Assembly (NCBI RefSeq): GCF_000021325.1
Contig: NC_011365.1
Span: forward strand, 1,336,501 to 1,400,500
Direction of reading: 5' to 3'
Length of the DNA: 64,000 bases
Source: Gluconacetobacter diazotrophicus PA1 5
Lineage (GTDB): Bacteria; Pseudomonadota; Alphaproteobacteria; Acetobacterales; Acetobacteraceae
Part shown: positions 50,977-60,379 of the stretch, one piece after another
Position numbering within the stretch: position 1 is the first letter of the stretch
How the letters are laid out: each line of letters begins with the position of its first letter
Notes under the pieces: generated by a model
Database searches by the model: none
What the model saw: the letters and a program-made list of their open reading frames with translations, nothing else
Told to the model about the DNA's origin: nothing
Position numbers and translations under genes: made by a program

Positions 50977-53643
50977 TTACGATGGCGTCGCGGACTCAAT
51001 CGTCAGGGCACGCGCCCCCAGGCCGGTAAACAGTTCGGTCCGGCAGGTCAGGATCAGGACCTGCACGCGGGTGGCCGCGTCGGCCAGGATATCGAACATA
51101 CGGTCCAGCCGGCCGGTATCGGACCAGGTCAGCGCGTCATCCAGCACCAGCATGGCCGGACGCCCGCGCGCGTGCAGCAATTCCGCCAAACCCAGCCGCA
51201 CCAGCACCGCGATCTGCTCGCGCGTGCCGTCCGAGAGGTTTTCAAACGGCTCGCCGACGCGCCGGGTCAGGCCGGAGACGCGGAAATCCGGGTCCACCGT
51301 CGCCACCGCCCGGGGAAAGAGCGCGGCCAGCGCCGGCTGGATCGCCCGGCTGAGCGGGGCCAGATAGCGTTCCGTCGCCGCCCGGGCCGCGCCCGCCACC
51401 GCGTCGCGCAGGCAGTGCAGGATCGCAACCTCGCGCGCGCAGGCCGCGCGCTCGGCGGCGTGGGAGTCCCGCAATCTGTCCTGGGCGGCGATCCGTTCGT
51501 CCAGGCCGTCGCCCTCGGCCGCACGGATCCGGGCCTCGCGCGCCGCCATGTCCTGTTTCAGCGCCGTCAGGCGGGCGCTTCCGTCCTGGATCGCGCGCTC
51601 CAGGCGCTGGATCGCGGCGTCGGCCAGGGCCTCCGTGCCGTCGGGCCGGGTTTCCTCGATCCGGTGCAGCGCCTGCCCGGCCTCGCGCATCGCAGCGTCT
51701 TCCGCCGTCAGGCGGGCGGATAGCGCGTCGTCCGGCTCGGCGGCACGGGCCGCCGCCACGTCGTGCGTCAGCCGCGAGGTCGCATCCTGCGCCAGGCGGT
51801 GGTCGCCTTCCAGGCGGCCCAGTTCGGCGGCAGCCTGGCGCAGGGTTTCGTCGGGCGCGAACAGGGCCTGACTGGCGGCGGCGTAGCGGTCCTCGGCCGC
51901 CTGCATGGCGTCCCTGGCCTGCTCCAGCGCCTGGGCCGGATCGCCTCCGGCGGCCGGGTTCCCGTCCTCATCGGCGTGCCGGGCGATCCGCGCATCCACT
52001 TCGGCCAGGCGGCGGCGGCCCTCGGTCATGGCCGCGGCGGGCGACCGGTCGGCGGCCACCAGCAGGCCGGCCAGCGCCGTCTGTGCCGCCTGGAAGGCCA
52101 GGTCGGCCTGGCGGCGTTCGGCCAGGGCCGCCTCGGCCGCGTCGGGATCGACGCAGCCCGCGGCGTCCAGCGCCTGGCGCAGGGCGTAGTCGGCCCGTGC
52201 CGCGTCGGCGCGCAGCCGCTCGCGATCATGGCTGGCGGGTTCGATGGATACGATGCCGATATCCGCGATGTGCAACCGGGCGGTGTCCGTCACCTGAATG
52301 CGGCCGGAGTCCAGCACGCGGCCGTCCAGTTTCAGCCGTCCGGCGCCCGCGCCCTCCAGCACCACATCCAGCATCGTCGCCTGCGCCTGGCTGGCGGCAC
52401 GGGCGGCCTGGACGGCGCGGTCGGCCTGGCGGATCGCGGTCATCCGGGCCTCGTCCACCGTGCAGGCGGACAGGCGGGCCGCCGCCCGCGTCACCGCCTG
52501 CGCCGCCTGTTCCAGCCGGTCGAGCGACGCCGCCGCATCGCGCCGTTCCTGTTCCAGTCGCGTCCGCTCCACCCGCCGCGTGGCCCGGTCCAGGACGCGC
52601 CGGGCCGACAGGCGGTGTGCGTCGGCATCCTGAACCGCCCGCATGCGCGCGGCCTGGGCGGTCTGGGCCGCGTCATGGGCCGCCCGCGCCGCCGCCAGCG
52701 CCTCGGCCAGGTCCGCCCTGCGCGCCGACTGGGCATCCAGCGCCTGCCGCCATTCGGCACGGCGGGCCACGTCCTGCCGCACGGCGGCCAGCCGCGCCGT
52801 CGCGTGATCCAGTGCGGCGCGCGCGGCCCGGTGCCGGGCATCGTGGTCGCGCAGCCGGTCGCGTTGCCGCCGGGCCTCGGCCAGATGCTCGCGCTCCTTC
52901 TCACGCCGGTCGGAATCGTCTTCGTGCGCCAGGCGGCGGCGCAGGTCGGCCATGGCCTGCAGATCGTCCTCCAGCACCTGCCGGCGGGTCTGCAGGCGGA
53001 CCAGTTCGTCGGATGCCGCCTGCTCGCCCTCGATCGCCGCGCGATAGCGTCCCTTGGGATTGCCGCGCCCATCCAGCAGCACCGACAGGTCGGCCAGCAC
53101 CCGCGCCAGGATGCGTTCGGCGGCCTCGCCGCCGGTCATGGCGCCGAGGTCGGATTCCAGGCAGGCGCGCAGGGTCGTCCGCGCAGGGTCGGAAAAATCG
53201 GGCTGGGCCAGGCTGTGGCCCTGCCCGACCCACAGGGCATTCATCAGGCCCAGCGCCTCGGTCCCGCGCTTGCCGGACTCGACGCCGATCAGGGCATGCA
53301 GGCGGGCCTCCGCCGCATCGCCCTGGAAGGTCGCGCCGTCACCGGTCAACTGGGCGAAAGGCCGGTGCAGGAAGCGCTTTTCCAGCCGCCATGCCGTGCC
53401 GTCCACGGTGAAGTCGGCCGCGATCCGGGGCGCGCCCTTGCCGCCATAGGGTTGCAGGTCGGCAATCGGCCGGCTCTTGGAGCCGTGCTGCAACAGGAAG
53501 ACGGCGCGCAACGCGGCCAGCAGGGTCGATTTGCCGGATTCGTTCGGCGCACCCAGCAGGTTGAGCCCCGGCCCCAGCCCCACCAGACGCACCGGGTCGG
53601 CGAAGCGCCGGACCTGTTCGACCTCCAGCCCGTGCAGGATCAT
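50977..53643 (-). CDS. SbcC/YhaN-like coiled-coil ATPase
   Basis: An 888-residue SMC-like ATPase. Walker A is LLGAPNESGKSTLLAALRA near residue 35. Two long coiled-coil arms run about 170-390 and 480-720. The C-terminal half has the signature LSDGTREQIAVLVRLGLAEL and Walker B AMLVLDDAL. No CxxC zinc hook is visible where the arms meet; instead there is a short beta-rich segment (GAGAGRLKLDGRVLDSG and nearby). It overlaps the nuclease gene by 4 bp, so the two form a complex of the SbcCD or B. subtilis YhaN-YhaO kind for DNA-end processing. Confidence 0.88.
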   Translation of the reverse strand: MILHGLEVEQVRRFADPVRLVGLGPGLNLLGAPNESGKSTLLAALRAVFLLQHGSKSRPIADLQPYGGKGAPRIAADFTVDGTAWRLEKRFLHRPFAQLTGDGATFQGDAAEARLHALIGVESGKRGTEALGLMNALWVGQGHSLAQPDFSDPARTTLRACLESDLGAMTGGEAAERILARVLADLSVLLDGRGNPKGRYRAAIEGEQAASDELVRLQTRRQVLEDDLQAMADLRRRLAHEDDSDRREKEREHLAEARRQRDRLRDHDARHRAARAALDHATARLAAVRQDVARRAEWRQALDAQSARRADLAEALAAARAAHDAAQTAQAARMRAVQDADAHRLSARRVLDRATRRVERTRLEQERRDAAASLDRLEQAAQAVTRAAARLSACTVDEARMTAIRQADRAVQAARAASQAQATMLDVVLEGAGAGRLKLDGRVLDSGRIQVTDTARLHIADIGIVSIEPASHDRERLRADAARADYALRQALDAAGCVDPDAAEAALAERRQADLAFQAAQTALAGLLVAADRSPAAAMTEGRRRLAEVDARIARHADEDGNPAAGGDPAQALEQARDAMQAAEDRYAAASQALFAPDETLRQAAAELGRLEGDHRLAQDATSRLTHDVAAARAAEPDDALSARLTAEDAAMREAGQALHRIEETRPDGTEALADAAIQRLERAIQDGSARLTALKQDMAAREARIRAAEGDGLDERIAAQDRLRDSHAAERAACAREVAILHCLRDAVAGAARAATERYLAPLSRAIQPALAALFPRAVATVDPDFRVSGLTRRVGEPFENLSDGTREQIAVLVRLGLAELLHARGRPAMLVLDDALTWSDTGRLDRMFDILADAATRVQVLILTCRTELFTGLGARALTIESATPS

Positions 53644-54791
53644 GCCACACCTCCCGACTGCGGATCGCCCGCGCGGGCCAGCAGGTAGAGTCGTTGCAGC
53701 GCCGCGGCGGCGATATCGCGGCCATCCTCGGGGCCTTCATGCGTCTGGCGGACCAGGGCGTCCGCCGCCGCCCGCACCGCGCCGGCCAGGCCGAATCCGT
53801 CCAGATCGTCGGGCGACGGGGCCAGGCCGGGGGCGCCGTCGATGCGCAGCAGCCGCAAGGCCGAGCCCAGCCCGTCCACGATCCGCGCCTGGTAGCATTC
53901 GAGGTCGGCCAGGTTCAGCGCCCCGCTGACCGCCAGGCGGACCAGGACGCGGCTGGGGTCGTCGCGGTCGATGGCGCGCAGCCGGGCATCCAGCGCCTCG
54001 ATGCCGGCGGCATCGGTCAGCACCGCCTGTTCGCGCCACCAGCGAAAGCGCCCGACTTCATGGGCTTCGACGACCGGTTCGGCCCGGGGGCCGTCCAGCG
54101 TGACCAGCAGCGCCTGCCCGCCGCCGGCGCCCCCGACGTCGAACCCGTCGACTTCCGGCGTGCCGGAATACCAGGTCCGGGAATCGATCCGCAGCGCGCC
54201 GTGCCAGTCGCCCAGCGCCAGGTAGGACAGGCCCGCCTGCCGCGCGCGGTCGATGGCGATCACGTTATGGTCCGGCGCGTCCTCGCCGAACGTACGGACC
54301 GACCCGTGCGCCAGCCCCACCCGCATGGTGCCTTCGGGCGTGGCCGCCCGGTCCATCCCCGCCGTGGGGTCGCCGATGACGTGACGATGGCCCAGCCCGG
54401 CCGGAATGACCCAGGCCGTGCCGGCCGCGTCCAGCGGCGCCGGGCCGTCGGACAGATGGGGCAGGATGGTGTCCGGCAGGCCGGTGCGCAGCAGACGGTC
54501 CCACAGCCCGTCCGGTTCGTGGAAATCGTGGTTGCCTGGGATCAGGTGCCAGCGCAGGTCGGGGAATTGCCGCATCCGTTCGATCGGCTGGCGCAGGGTG
54601 CGTTCCGCCGGGCGCGTATAGTCATAGATGTCGCCCGCCACCACCACCGCATCGGCCCCCTGGGCGCGGGCCAGGCGGCCGATCCGGCTGATCGCTTCCA
54701 GCCGTTCGTGCTGCAGCACCGGCAGGACATCGTCATCGGCAAAGCGGAAGACCTTGCCGATCTGCCAGTCGGACGTGTGAATCAGGCGCAT
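53640..54791 (-). CDS. SbcD/YhaO-like metallophosphatase nuclease
   Basis: A 383-residue calcineurin-like phosphoesterase. The metal ligands are visible in order: IHTSDWQIGK (residues 4-13), VVAGDIYDYTRPAE, HLIPGNHDFHEPDG, and later LAHGSVRTFG and LALGDWHGA. This arrangement is that of SbcD/Mre11 DNA exonucleases. It is the upstream partner of the coiled-coil ATPase gene with a 4-bp overlap. The substrate should be DNA ends or hairpins; no other repair gene is adjacent. Confidence 0.92.
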   Translation of the reverse strand: MRLIHTSDWQIGKVFRFADDDVLPVLQHERLEAISRIGRLARAQGADAVVVAGDIYDYTRPAERTLRQPIERMRQFPDLRWHLIPGNHDFHEPDGLWDRLLRTGLPDTILPHLSDGPAPLDAAGTAWVIPAGLGHRHVIGDPTAGMDRAATPEGTMRVGLAHGSVRTFGEDAPDHNVIAIDRARQAGLSYLALGDWHGALRIDSRTWYSGTPEVDGFDVGGAGGGQALLVTLDGPRAEPVVEAHEVGRFRWWREQAVLTDAAGIEALDARLRAIDRDDPSRVLVRLAVSGALNLADLECYQARIVDGLGSALRLLRIDGAPGLAPSPDDLDGFGLAGAVRAAADALVRQTHEGPEDGRDIAAAALQRLYLLARAGDPQSGGVA

Positions 54792-55375
54792 GGCATCTTA
54801 TCGCCCGAACCGGCGCCAGGGGCCAGAGGAACCACCGGACGACCTTTTCCCTGCCGTATTTCGGACATGAGGCCGGGCAAGACTGCGTATGGCCAGCTCG
54901 GCAGTCCGGCCGCGCGGCGAAGACAGGGTTCAAGACACTCCGATGATGGTTCCGGTTCGCAGTTCCTCCCACACCACCCCGCCCCCTGTGACGACGTCCA
55001 GCCCCAACCGCCCTGCCCGTCGCACCCGCCTGCATCCGGCCATGTCCGAGGCCGTGCGGGCCATTCATACCCGGCACCGCCGGCATCTGCAGACCCACCG
55101 CCGCTCGGACGCTGGGCGCGTCGCCCGTTGAATCGTGGAGCGGCCATGACCATGGCGCATTTCAGCCATCGGACCGGGATCGCGGGGGACGGATTCCCAG
55201 ACAACTGATTGAAACACTGCCTTTATTCCCTCGACCAGCCCGTATCCCGGGCTGGGCGCGGCCGCCGTGACATGGTTTGTCGCCATCGTGACACATAGGA
55301 TGGGCAGCCGGCCGCCATACTTCGCTCCGGCCCGCAGATAGGGTCAGGCGGCACGGCGGATAGGGGCAAGGACGT
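54792..55375. other. intergenic region without a confident gene
   Basis: 584 bp between the divergent nuclease and FUSC genes. Short frames exist, for example 54889-55131 (80 codons, Arg/His/Pro-rich), with third-position GC only slightly above background, so I do not call them. The region should hold the promoters of both flanking operons. I see no repeat or terminator in it. Confidence 0.5.
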
Positions 55376-57448
55376 ATGGGGCAGGACGCCGCAAGCGGCG
55401 GGGCGGGCATGCGGGCCGGCATCGCGCGCCGGGTCTGGCTGCCTCCCATACTGGCGGGATGGTTTCCCCCCGGCAGCATCGCCTTCTGCCTGCGCACCTG
55501 GGCATCGGCCGTGCTGGCCCTGACCGTGGCGTTCTGGATGCAAATCGACTCGCCGGCCAGCGCGGGCGTCACGGTGATGATCCTGTCCCAGCCCCTGCGC
55601 GGCCAGATCCTGTCCAAGGCGCTGTATCGCATCGTGGGTACCCTGGTCGGCGCTGCCGTCGCGATCGGGCTGATCGCGGCCTTCGGGCAGGACCGGTTCA
55701 TGGTGCTGGGGGGGGCCGCGCTGTGGCTGGGGCTGTGCGTGGTCGCCGGCACGCTGGCGCGCGACTTCCGGGCCTATGGCGCGCTGCTGGCCGGCTATAC
55801 CGTCGCCATCATCGGAATCGGGTGCATCGACCGGCCTGAAGCGGTGTTCTCGGTCGCGATCTTCCGTGTGTCGGCCATCATGATCGGCATCGTATCGGTC
55901 GCGGTGGTCAATGACGTGACGGGCTCGCCCTCCGCATGGCGCGCCCTGGCGGACCGGCTGCGCCGGGCGGCGGTCGATGTCCGGCGGATCGCCCGCGACG
56001 CCGTGGCCGGGCGGGGTATTCCCGACGACGGAAGCTGTGTTGCGCTGGCAGGGACGATCATGGCGCTGACCAGCCAGGTTTCATTCGCGCGGACGGAACT
56101 GGCCGACAGCGCGCTGCGCATGACCGGCGCGCGGTCTGCCATGGTCGCGATGCTGGACATGATATCGTGCAGCCGCGCCATCGGCGGCGTCCTGCGCGAG
56201 AACGATGTCCGCCCGGCGATCCTGTCGCGGGTGCGGCAGCGCTTCGGCGACGGGACGCCCTTCACCGGCGCGGACGACGCGCGGGGCGCGCTGGATGCGC
56301 TGCTGCGCGTCGAGGACGGCGACGCGCCACCGACCCCGGCCGAGGCCTATCTGATCGAGCGCGCGATGGCGCTGCTGTCCTACGGACGATGGGTCGAGGA
56401 CGGCATCCGCACGCTGGAGGACGGCCGCGCGGCACCGCGCGTGGCCCGGAACGTGCGCCTCGCCCGGCATCAGGACCCGGTGCTGGCCATGCTGAACGGC
56501 GTGCGCGTGATCGTGGGATTTTCCGCCGCCGCCGCGATCTGCATCCTGTCCGGTCTGCCGGGTTCGACGATGACGCTGGTACAGGTCGCCACCATCCTGA
56601 CCCTGTCGATCACGACATTCGACACCCGCGCCTTCGGGTTCGGGGCGCTGATCGGCGTGCCGCTGTCCACGCTGTGCGCGCTGGTGCTGGATTACCGCAT
56701 CCTGCCCTACGGGTCCGACATGGGCTTCCTGGCGCTGATGATCGCGCCGGTGGTGTTCGCGACATGCCTGCTGCTGATCCATCCGCGCCATGCGGCGATC
56801 GGGCTGAATTTCGGGGTGTTCTTCTTCATCGTGCTGGGGCTGGACAACATCCAGAACTACGACCCGATGCAGTTCATCGACCGCAATGTCTTCTACACGC
56901 TGTCGGCGGTGATCCTGTTCTTCTCGCTGGTGCTGCTGCCGCCTTCGGCGCGGCGGCGGCGCTTCCGGGTCGCGATGACGGTGGCGCTGTCGCTGCGGCG
57001 GCAGTTCACCGGCCGGGGGGACATCGCCGGCCCGATGCTGATCAGCCGGCAATATGACCGGCTGATCCAGGCCCGCACCTGGACGGGCCATCTGCCGCCG
57101 CACCGGGTCGCCGCCGGGGTGTTCGGCCGCATCGTGTCGATGGGCGACCTGATCGGCGCGCTGGCGCGGGCCCGGCGGCACCTGACGCGGGCCATGATGA
57201 TTCCACCGGTATCGGACCTGGCCCGCCAGGGCCTGGACCTGCTGCGGGTGCGCAATGTCCCCGAAAGCGCGCGGCGCATCATGCACCATGCGACGGTGCT
57301 GCTGGCCGCGTCCCGCGACCTGCCCCCGGTCGAGCGCGAGATCGTGATCGGCGCCGTATCGGGCCTGTTCGGCGCGGCGCGGCTGCTGGAGCGCAACGTG
57401 CGGCTGCTGCGCCATTACGGCATCATCCCCGCGGCGTGGAGGGGCTGA
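55376..57448 (+). CDS. FUSC-family inner-membrane transporter (AaeB-like)
   Basis: A 690-residue protein of the fusaric-acid-resistance/AaeB family. Two sets of membrane helices (about 35-165 and 365-520) are each followed by a large cytoplasmic part. The first has QIDSPASAGVTVMILSQPLR, the second LSGLPGSTMTLVQVATIL. These proteins export aromatic acids or other toxic weak acids through a tripartite system. The next genes, a DUF1656 protein and a HlyD adaptor, are its normal partners. The substrate is not known. Confidence 0.92.
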   Translation: MGQDAASGGAGMRAGIARRVWLPPILAGWFPPGSIAFCLRTWASAVLALTVAFWMQIDSPASAGVTVMILSQPLRGQILSKALYRIVGTLVGAAVAIGLIAAFGQDRFMVLGGAALWLGLCVVAGTLARDFRAYGALLAGYTVAIIGIGCIDRPEAVFSVAIFRVSAIMIGIVSVAVVNDVTGSPSAWRALADRLRRAAVDVRRIARDAVAGRGIPDDGSCVALAGTIMALTSQVSFARTELADSALRMTGARSAMVAMLDMISCSRAIGGVLRENDVRPAILSRVRQRFGDGTPFTGADDARGALDALLRVEDGDAPPTPAEAYLIERAMALLSYGRWVEDGIRTLEDGRAAPRVARNVRLARHQDPVLAMLNGVRVIVGFSAAAAICILSGLPGSTMTLVQVATILTLSITTFDTRAFGFGALIGVPLSTLCALVLDYRILPYGSDMGFLALMIAPVVFATCLLLIHPRHAAIGLNFGVFFFIVLGLDNIQNYDPMQFIDRNVFYTLSAVILFFSLVLLPPSARRRRFRVAMTVALSLRRQFTGRGDIAGPMLISRQYDRLIQARTWTGHLPPHRVAAGVFGRIVSMGDLIGALARARRHLTRAMMIPPVSDLARQGLDLLRVRNVPESARRIMHHATVLLAASRDLPPVEREIVIGAVSGLFGAARLLERNVRLLRHYGIIPAAWRG

Positions 57449-57449
57449 G

Positions 57450-57644
57450 ATGGGGCCGACGGTCGATATCGCGGGCGTGCAGGTATCCTCGTTCGTCATC
57501 GATGCGGGGCTGGCGGTGCTGACCCTGCTGGTGCTGCGCCCGCTTCTGGGCACCACCTTCGTGCAGAAACGGGTCTGGAACGTGCCGCTGGCCGAATTCG
57601 GAATCCTGATCTGCCTGGCCGGATTCTATGTTTTCCTGTTGTGA
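57450..57644 (+). CDS. DUF1656 small membrane protein (AaeX-like)
   Basis: A 64-residue protein with two membrane helices (about 14-30 and 45-63) and the short loop VQKRVWNVPLAEFGILICLA. DUF1656 proteins nearly always sit between a FUSC transporter and its HlyD adaptor, as here. It starts 1 bp after the transporter stop codon and its stop overlaps the adaptor start (GTGA). Its role in the complex is unknown. Confidence 0.92.
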   Translation: MGPTVDIAGVQVSSFVIDAGLAVLTLLVLRPLLGTTFVQKRVWNVPLAEFGILICLAGFYVFLL

Positions 57645-58687
57645 AAGGTCGGATGGTGTTCGAACGCGCCCGTCACGTCATGCGGATCGCAACCACGCTG
57701 GCTATCCTGGCCATTGCGACAGTGGTGGTGCTGGGGCTGTGGGATTACTACACGGCCGCGCCCTGGACCCGGAACGGGCAGGTGCGCGTGCAGGTCGCCA
57801 ACATCGCGCCGCGCGTATCGGGGCAGATCGTGGATGTCCGTGTCACCGACAACCAGTATGTCCATCGCGGCGATGTGCTGTACTCCATCGACCCGTTCGA
57901 TTTCCGCATCGCGGTGGCATCGGCGACGGCGCGCGTCAATGAACGCCAGGCGGACCTGACGCTGCGCCTGGCGCAGCACCAGCGCCGGCAGCAACTGTCC
58001 TCGGCCTCGGCCTCGGCCGAGGAAAAGCAGCAGTTCGAAGCCGTGGCGGAACAGGCCAAGGCCCAATATGCCGACGCGCTGGCCGCCCTGTCGCAGGCGC
58101 GGATGAACCTGGACCGCACGCAGGTCCGCAGCACCGTCAACGGCTACGTCACCAACCTGACGATGCGAGTGGGCGATTTCGCCACCGCCGGCGTATCGGA
58201 TATCGAGGTGATCGACGCGGAATCCTATTGGGTGGACGGGTATTTCGAGGAAACCCGGATGCGGGGGATCTATCCCGGCGCGCTGGTGCGGATCGACCTG
58301 ATGGGCTACGCGACCCCGCTCTGGGGCCATGTCGAGACCATCACGCGCGGCATATCCTCGGCCAACGCGCAACGATCGACCCAGGGCCTGCCCTTGGTCA
58401 ACCCGGTCTATACCTGGGTACGGCTGGCGCAGCGCATTCCGGTGCGGGTGCATATCGACGCCCTGCCCGCCGGAATCACGCTGGCGGCGGGCATGACCGC
58501 GAGCGTTTCGATCGTCACCCCCGAGGGACGACAGCCCCGCGTGACGCTGCGCGCGCTGGTCGCCCAGTTGCGCCAGTCGCTGCACCGCGTCCGGCCGCCC
58601 AATGCGGTGGCGGCTTCCCCCGCCACGCCTGTTCCGTCACCCACGTCCCTGTCGAACGGGGTGTCGGAGGACGGACAGGACCGCTAA
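57641..58687 (+). CDS. HlyD-family periplasmic adaptor (AaeA-like)
   Basis: A 348-residue membrane-fusion protein. An N-terminal helix (TTLAILAIATVVVLGLWDYY) is followed by the lipoyl/barrel halves: WTRNGQVRVQVANIAPRVSG, VRVTDNQYVHRGDVLYSIDP, a helical hairpin (about 90-140), then RSTVNGYVTNLTMRVGDFA and VDGYFEETRMRGIYPGA. It links the FUSC transporter to an outer-membrane channel, which is not in the window. The start is GTG at 57641; an ATG four codons later (57653) is possible. Confidence 0.92.
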   Translation: MKGRMVFERARHVMRIATTLAILAIATVVVLGLWDYYTAAPWTRNGQVRVQVANIAPRVSGQIVDVRVTDNQYVHRGDVLYSIDPFDFRIAVASATARVNERQADLTLRLAQHQRRQQLSSASASAEEKQQFEAVAEQAKAQYADALAALSQARMNLDRTQVRSTVNGYVTNLTMRVGDFATAGVSDIEVIDAESYWVDGYFEETRMRGIYPGALVRIDLMGYATPLWGHVETITRGISSANAQRSTQGLPLVNPVYTWVRLAQRIPVRVHIDALPAGITLAAGMTASVSIVTPEGRQPRVTLRALVAQLRQSLHRVRPPNAVAASPATPVPSPTSLSNGVSEDGQDR

Positions 58688-58727
58688 CATGGCTCATTCC
58701 ATAAAAAGACCAGACCGGAGAAACGCC

Positions 58728-59108
58728 ATGACCCGCCGTCTCGCAACCCGCGCCGCCGTGCTGATGGCCCTGTCCGCCACGGGCGCGTGCCTGGGCACAC
58801 CCACGGACGCGCGCGCCGCCGCTGCCGCCGACCCGTTCACCGGCCGCTGGGCCGCGATGGGCATCTCGCCCGTCGTCATCGCCGCCCCCGACAGCCACCA
58901 CCAGATCCAGATCACGCTGCCCGACGAACTGCATGCCATCACGCGGCACCAGTTCACCCTGACCCGTCACGACCACACGACGCTGCAATCGATCGACCGC
59001 GATCCGCTGGTAACGTTTCGCATGGTATCGGAAAACAGCGCCGACCTGACGATCAAGGGCAACAAGCCGGGGCAAATGCTGGACCTGCCCCTGAGCCGGG
59101 ACGACTAG
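58728..59108 (+). CDS. small exported hypothetical protein
   Basis: A 126-residue protein with a signal peptide (ATRAAVLMALSATGACLG). A Cys in TGACLG could be a lipobox but is poor. The mature part is beta-rich with DSHHQIQITLPDELHAITRH and VTFRMVSENSADLTIKGNKP. GGAG lies 8 nt before the Met at 58728. It follows the efflux adaptor by 40 bp and may be a periplasmic accessory of that system, but no family is recognised. Confidence 0.65.
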   Translation: MTRRLATRAAVLMALSATGACLGTPTDARAAAAADPFTGRWAAMGISPVVIAAPDSHHQIQITLPDELHAITRHQFTLTRHDHTTLQSIDRDPLVTFRMVSENSADLTIKGNKPGQMLDLPLSRDD

Positions 59109-59527
59109 GACGCCCGCGACGGAGTCATTCGACGACACGCAGCCTAGTCCGATGTATCCTTATCCTCGATATTTCGGACAATTTGCAGCAGGCTATCCGG
59201 TATCGGTTCACGGGCCACATCCCCGTACATTCCATGCAGCCTGCGTCCGAGCCACAGGGTAAAGGCATGATCGCCGTCAGCCGGTCCGGACATGTCTGGT
59301 ACAGGCCTGTTCATTGAACGGTGTCTCCCGCACGCGGGGCGGTCCGGAGAAGCCAGTCGATCCGGTCATGGACCCGCAATCGGACGTCAACGTCCTCCCT
59401 CGACTTCAGTTCAAGGCAGCGACGATATGGCGCAACATTGCTGCCATGCGCCTCGGTGCCACGAATGACGCGGGGCGCGACCTTTCGGGCCGCTTTCGCA
59501 CAGCATCAGGGCTTTTGAAACAGCCGC
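59109..59527. other. intergenic region, start of lower-GC DNA
   Basis: 419 bp between the exported protein and the convergent kinase gene. Short frames are present but none has the codon pattern of the host genes or a recognisable product. Base composition becomes less GC-rich from about here on, and gene packing loosens. I see no terminator or repeat. Confidence 0.5.
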
Positions 59528-60379
59528 TTAAAGGCGAAGTGCTCGTTTGACCCAGGGCAATGCCGTCATAAGCTGCTCGCGCTGTACCCGGCGAACGAAC
59601 GGAGCGTCGGGGATATTCGCCAGGCCCGCGCGGGCCGCAAAGTATCCTGATACCCACGCAGCGACCTCGGGCGCGTCCGGCAGGATTGCTTCAGGAGGCG
59701 GGCCGCCTTCATGCGCAAGGCTGGGCAACCAGAATCCCATATCCAGCTTCGGATTGGACAGGCAGGCCTCTGCCCAATCGACAAGTTTCACGGTCCCGGA
59801 CAAGAAACACATATTGTCACTACGCAAATCCCAGTGCGTCGGACTGAGACCGGCTGTCGGGCATGCATTTTCAGCCTCGATCAAAGCAGGCAGCGCCCTC
59901 GCCAACCAATCTGCCGAGGCGAGTCCCAATGCCAGGAATGGCGTGGGATCAGCCTGGACACAGGTCCACCCTCGGACGTCCACGCCATGGACCGCGTCGA
60001 ACGTCGGCAATTCAGCACGCATGCCGTGAAGGTCTTCAATTGCGGCTAGCGCGGCCGAAACCCTGTCGTCGGTCCAGGGAGGCGGCCAGATCGCCTCGCT
60101 CAGATCTTCGATAACCAGTATGGGATTGACGCTCTCGGCATCGTATCCCAACAGGCGCGGCCGGGTCCCTTCCGGCAAAGACCTGTAGGCCACGATTTCG
60201 CGACGCAACAGATTGGCCGTGTGGAGTGTCGTGGCAATCTTGACGAAAGCTTGTTGTTTCCCGTTTCGTACAAGATACCGCGCAGCCGGCGTATAACCTC
60301 CGCGCACGACCCGGAACGATTCCGGTGTCCATCCTGAAATCCGCCTGATCGCCTCGCGATGCGCTTGTCCGACGATCAT
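59528..60379 (-). CDS. aminoglycoside phosphotransferase-like kinase
   Basis: A 283-residue protein of the APH/choline-kinase fold. The catalytic Brenner-type motif is THWDLRSDNMCF (H-x-D-x4-N) with the metal Asp in VKLVDWAEACLSNPKLDMGF. The N-terminal lobe contains the ATP Lys in QQAFVKIATT and the hinge LVIEDLSEAIWPPP. Members include antibiotic kinases but also many small-molecule kinases of unknown substrate; this one is not close to a known resistance enzyme by eye. GC content is below that of the window, and it stands alone in the accessory part. Confidence 0.85.
   Translation of the reverse strand: MIVGQAHREAIRRISGWTPESFRVVRGGYTPAARYLVRNGKQQAFVKIATTLHTANLLRREIVAYRSLPEGTRPRLLGYDAESVNPILVIEDLSEAIWPPPWTDDRVSAALAAIEDLHGMRAELPTFDAVHGVDVRGWTCVQADPTPFLALGLASADWLARALPALIEAENACPTAGLSPTHWDLRSDNMCFLSGTVKLVDWAEACLSNPKLDMGFWLPSLAHEGGPPPEAILPDAPEVAAWVSGYFAARAGLANIPDAPFVRRVQREQLMTALPWVKRALRL

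Noticed and set aside
54889-55131. 80-codon frame between the nuclease and FUSC genes.
   Set aside because: Codon pattern only slightly gene-like, product Arg/His/Pro-rich, no ribosome site; another frame overlaps it equally well.
59314-59550. Short frames downstream of the small exported protein.
   Set aside because: They overlap the end of the convergent kinase gene, have no ribosome site and no recognisable product.
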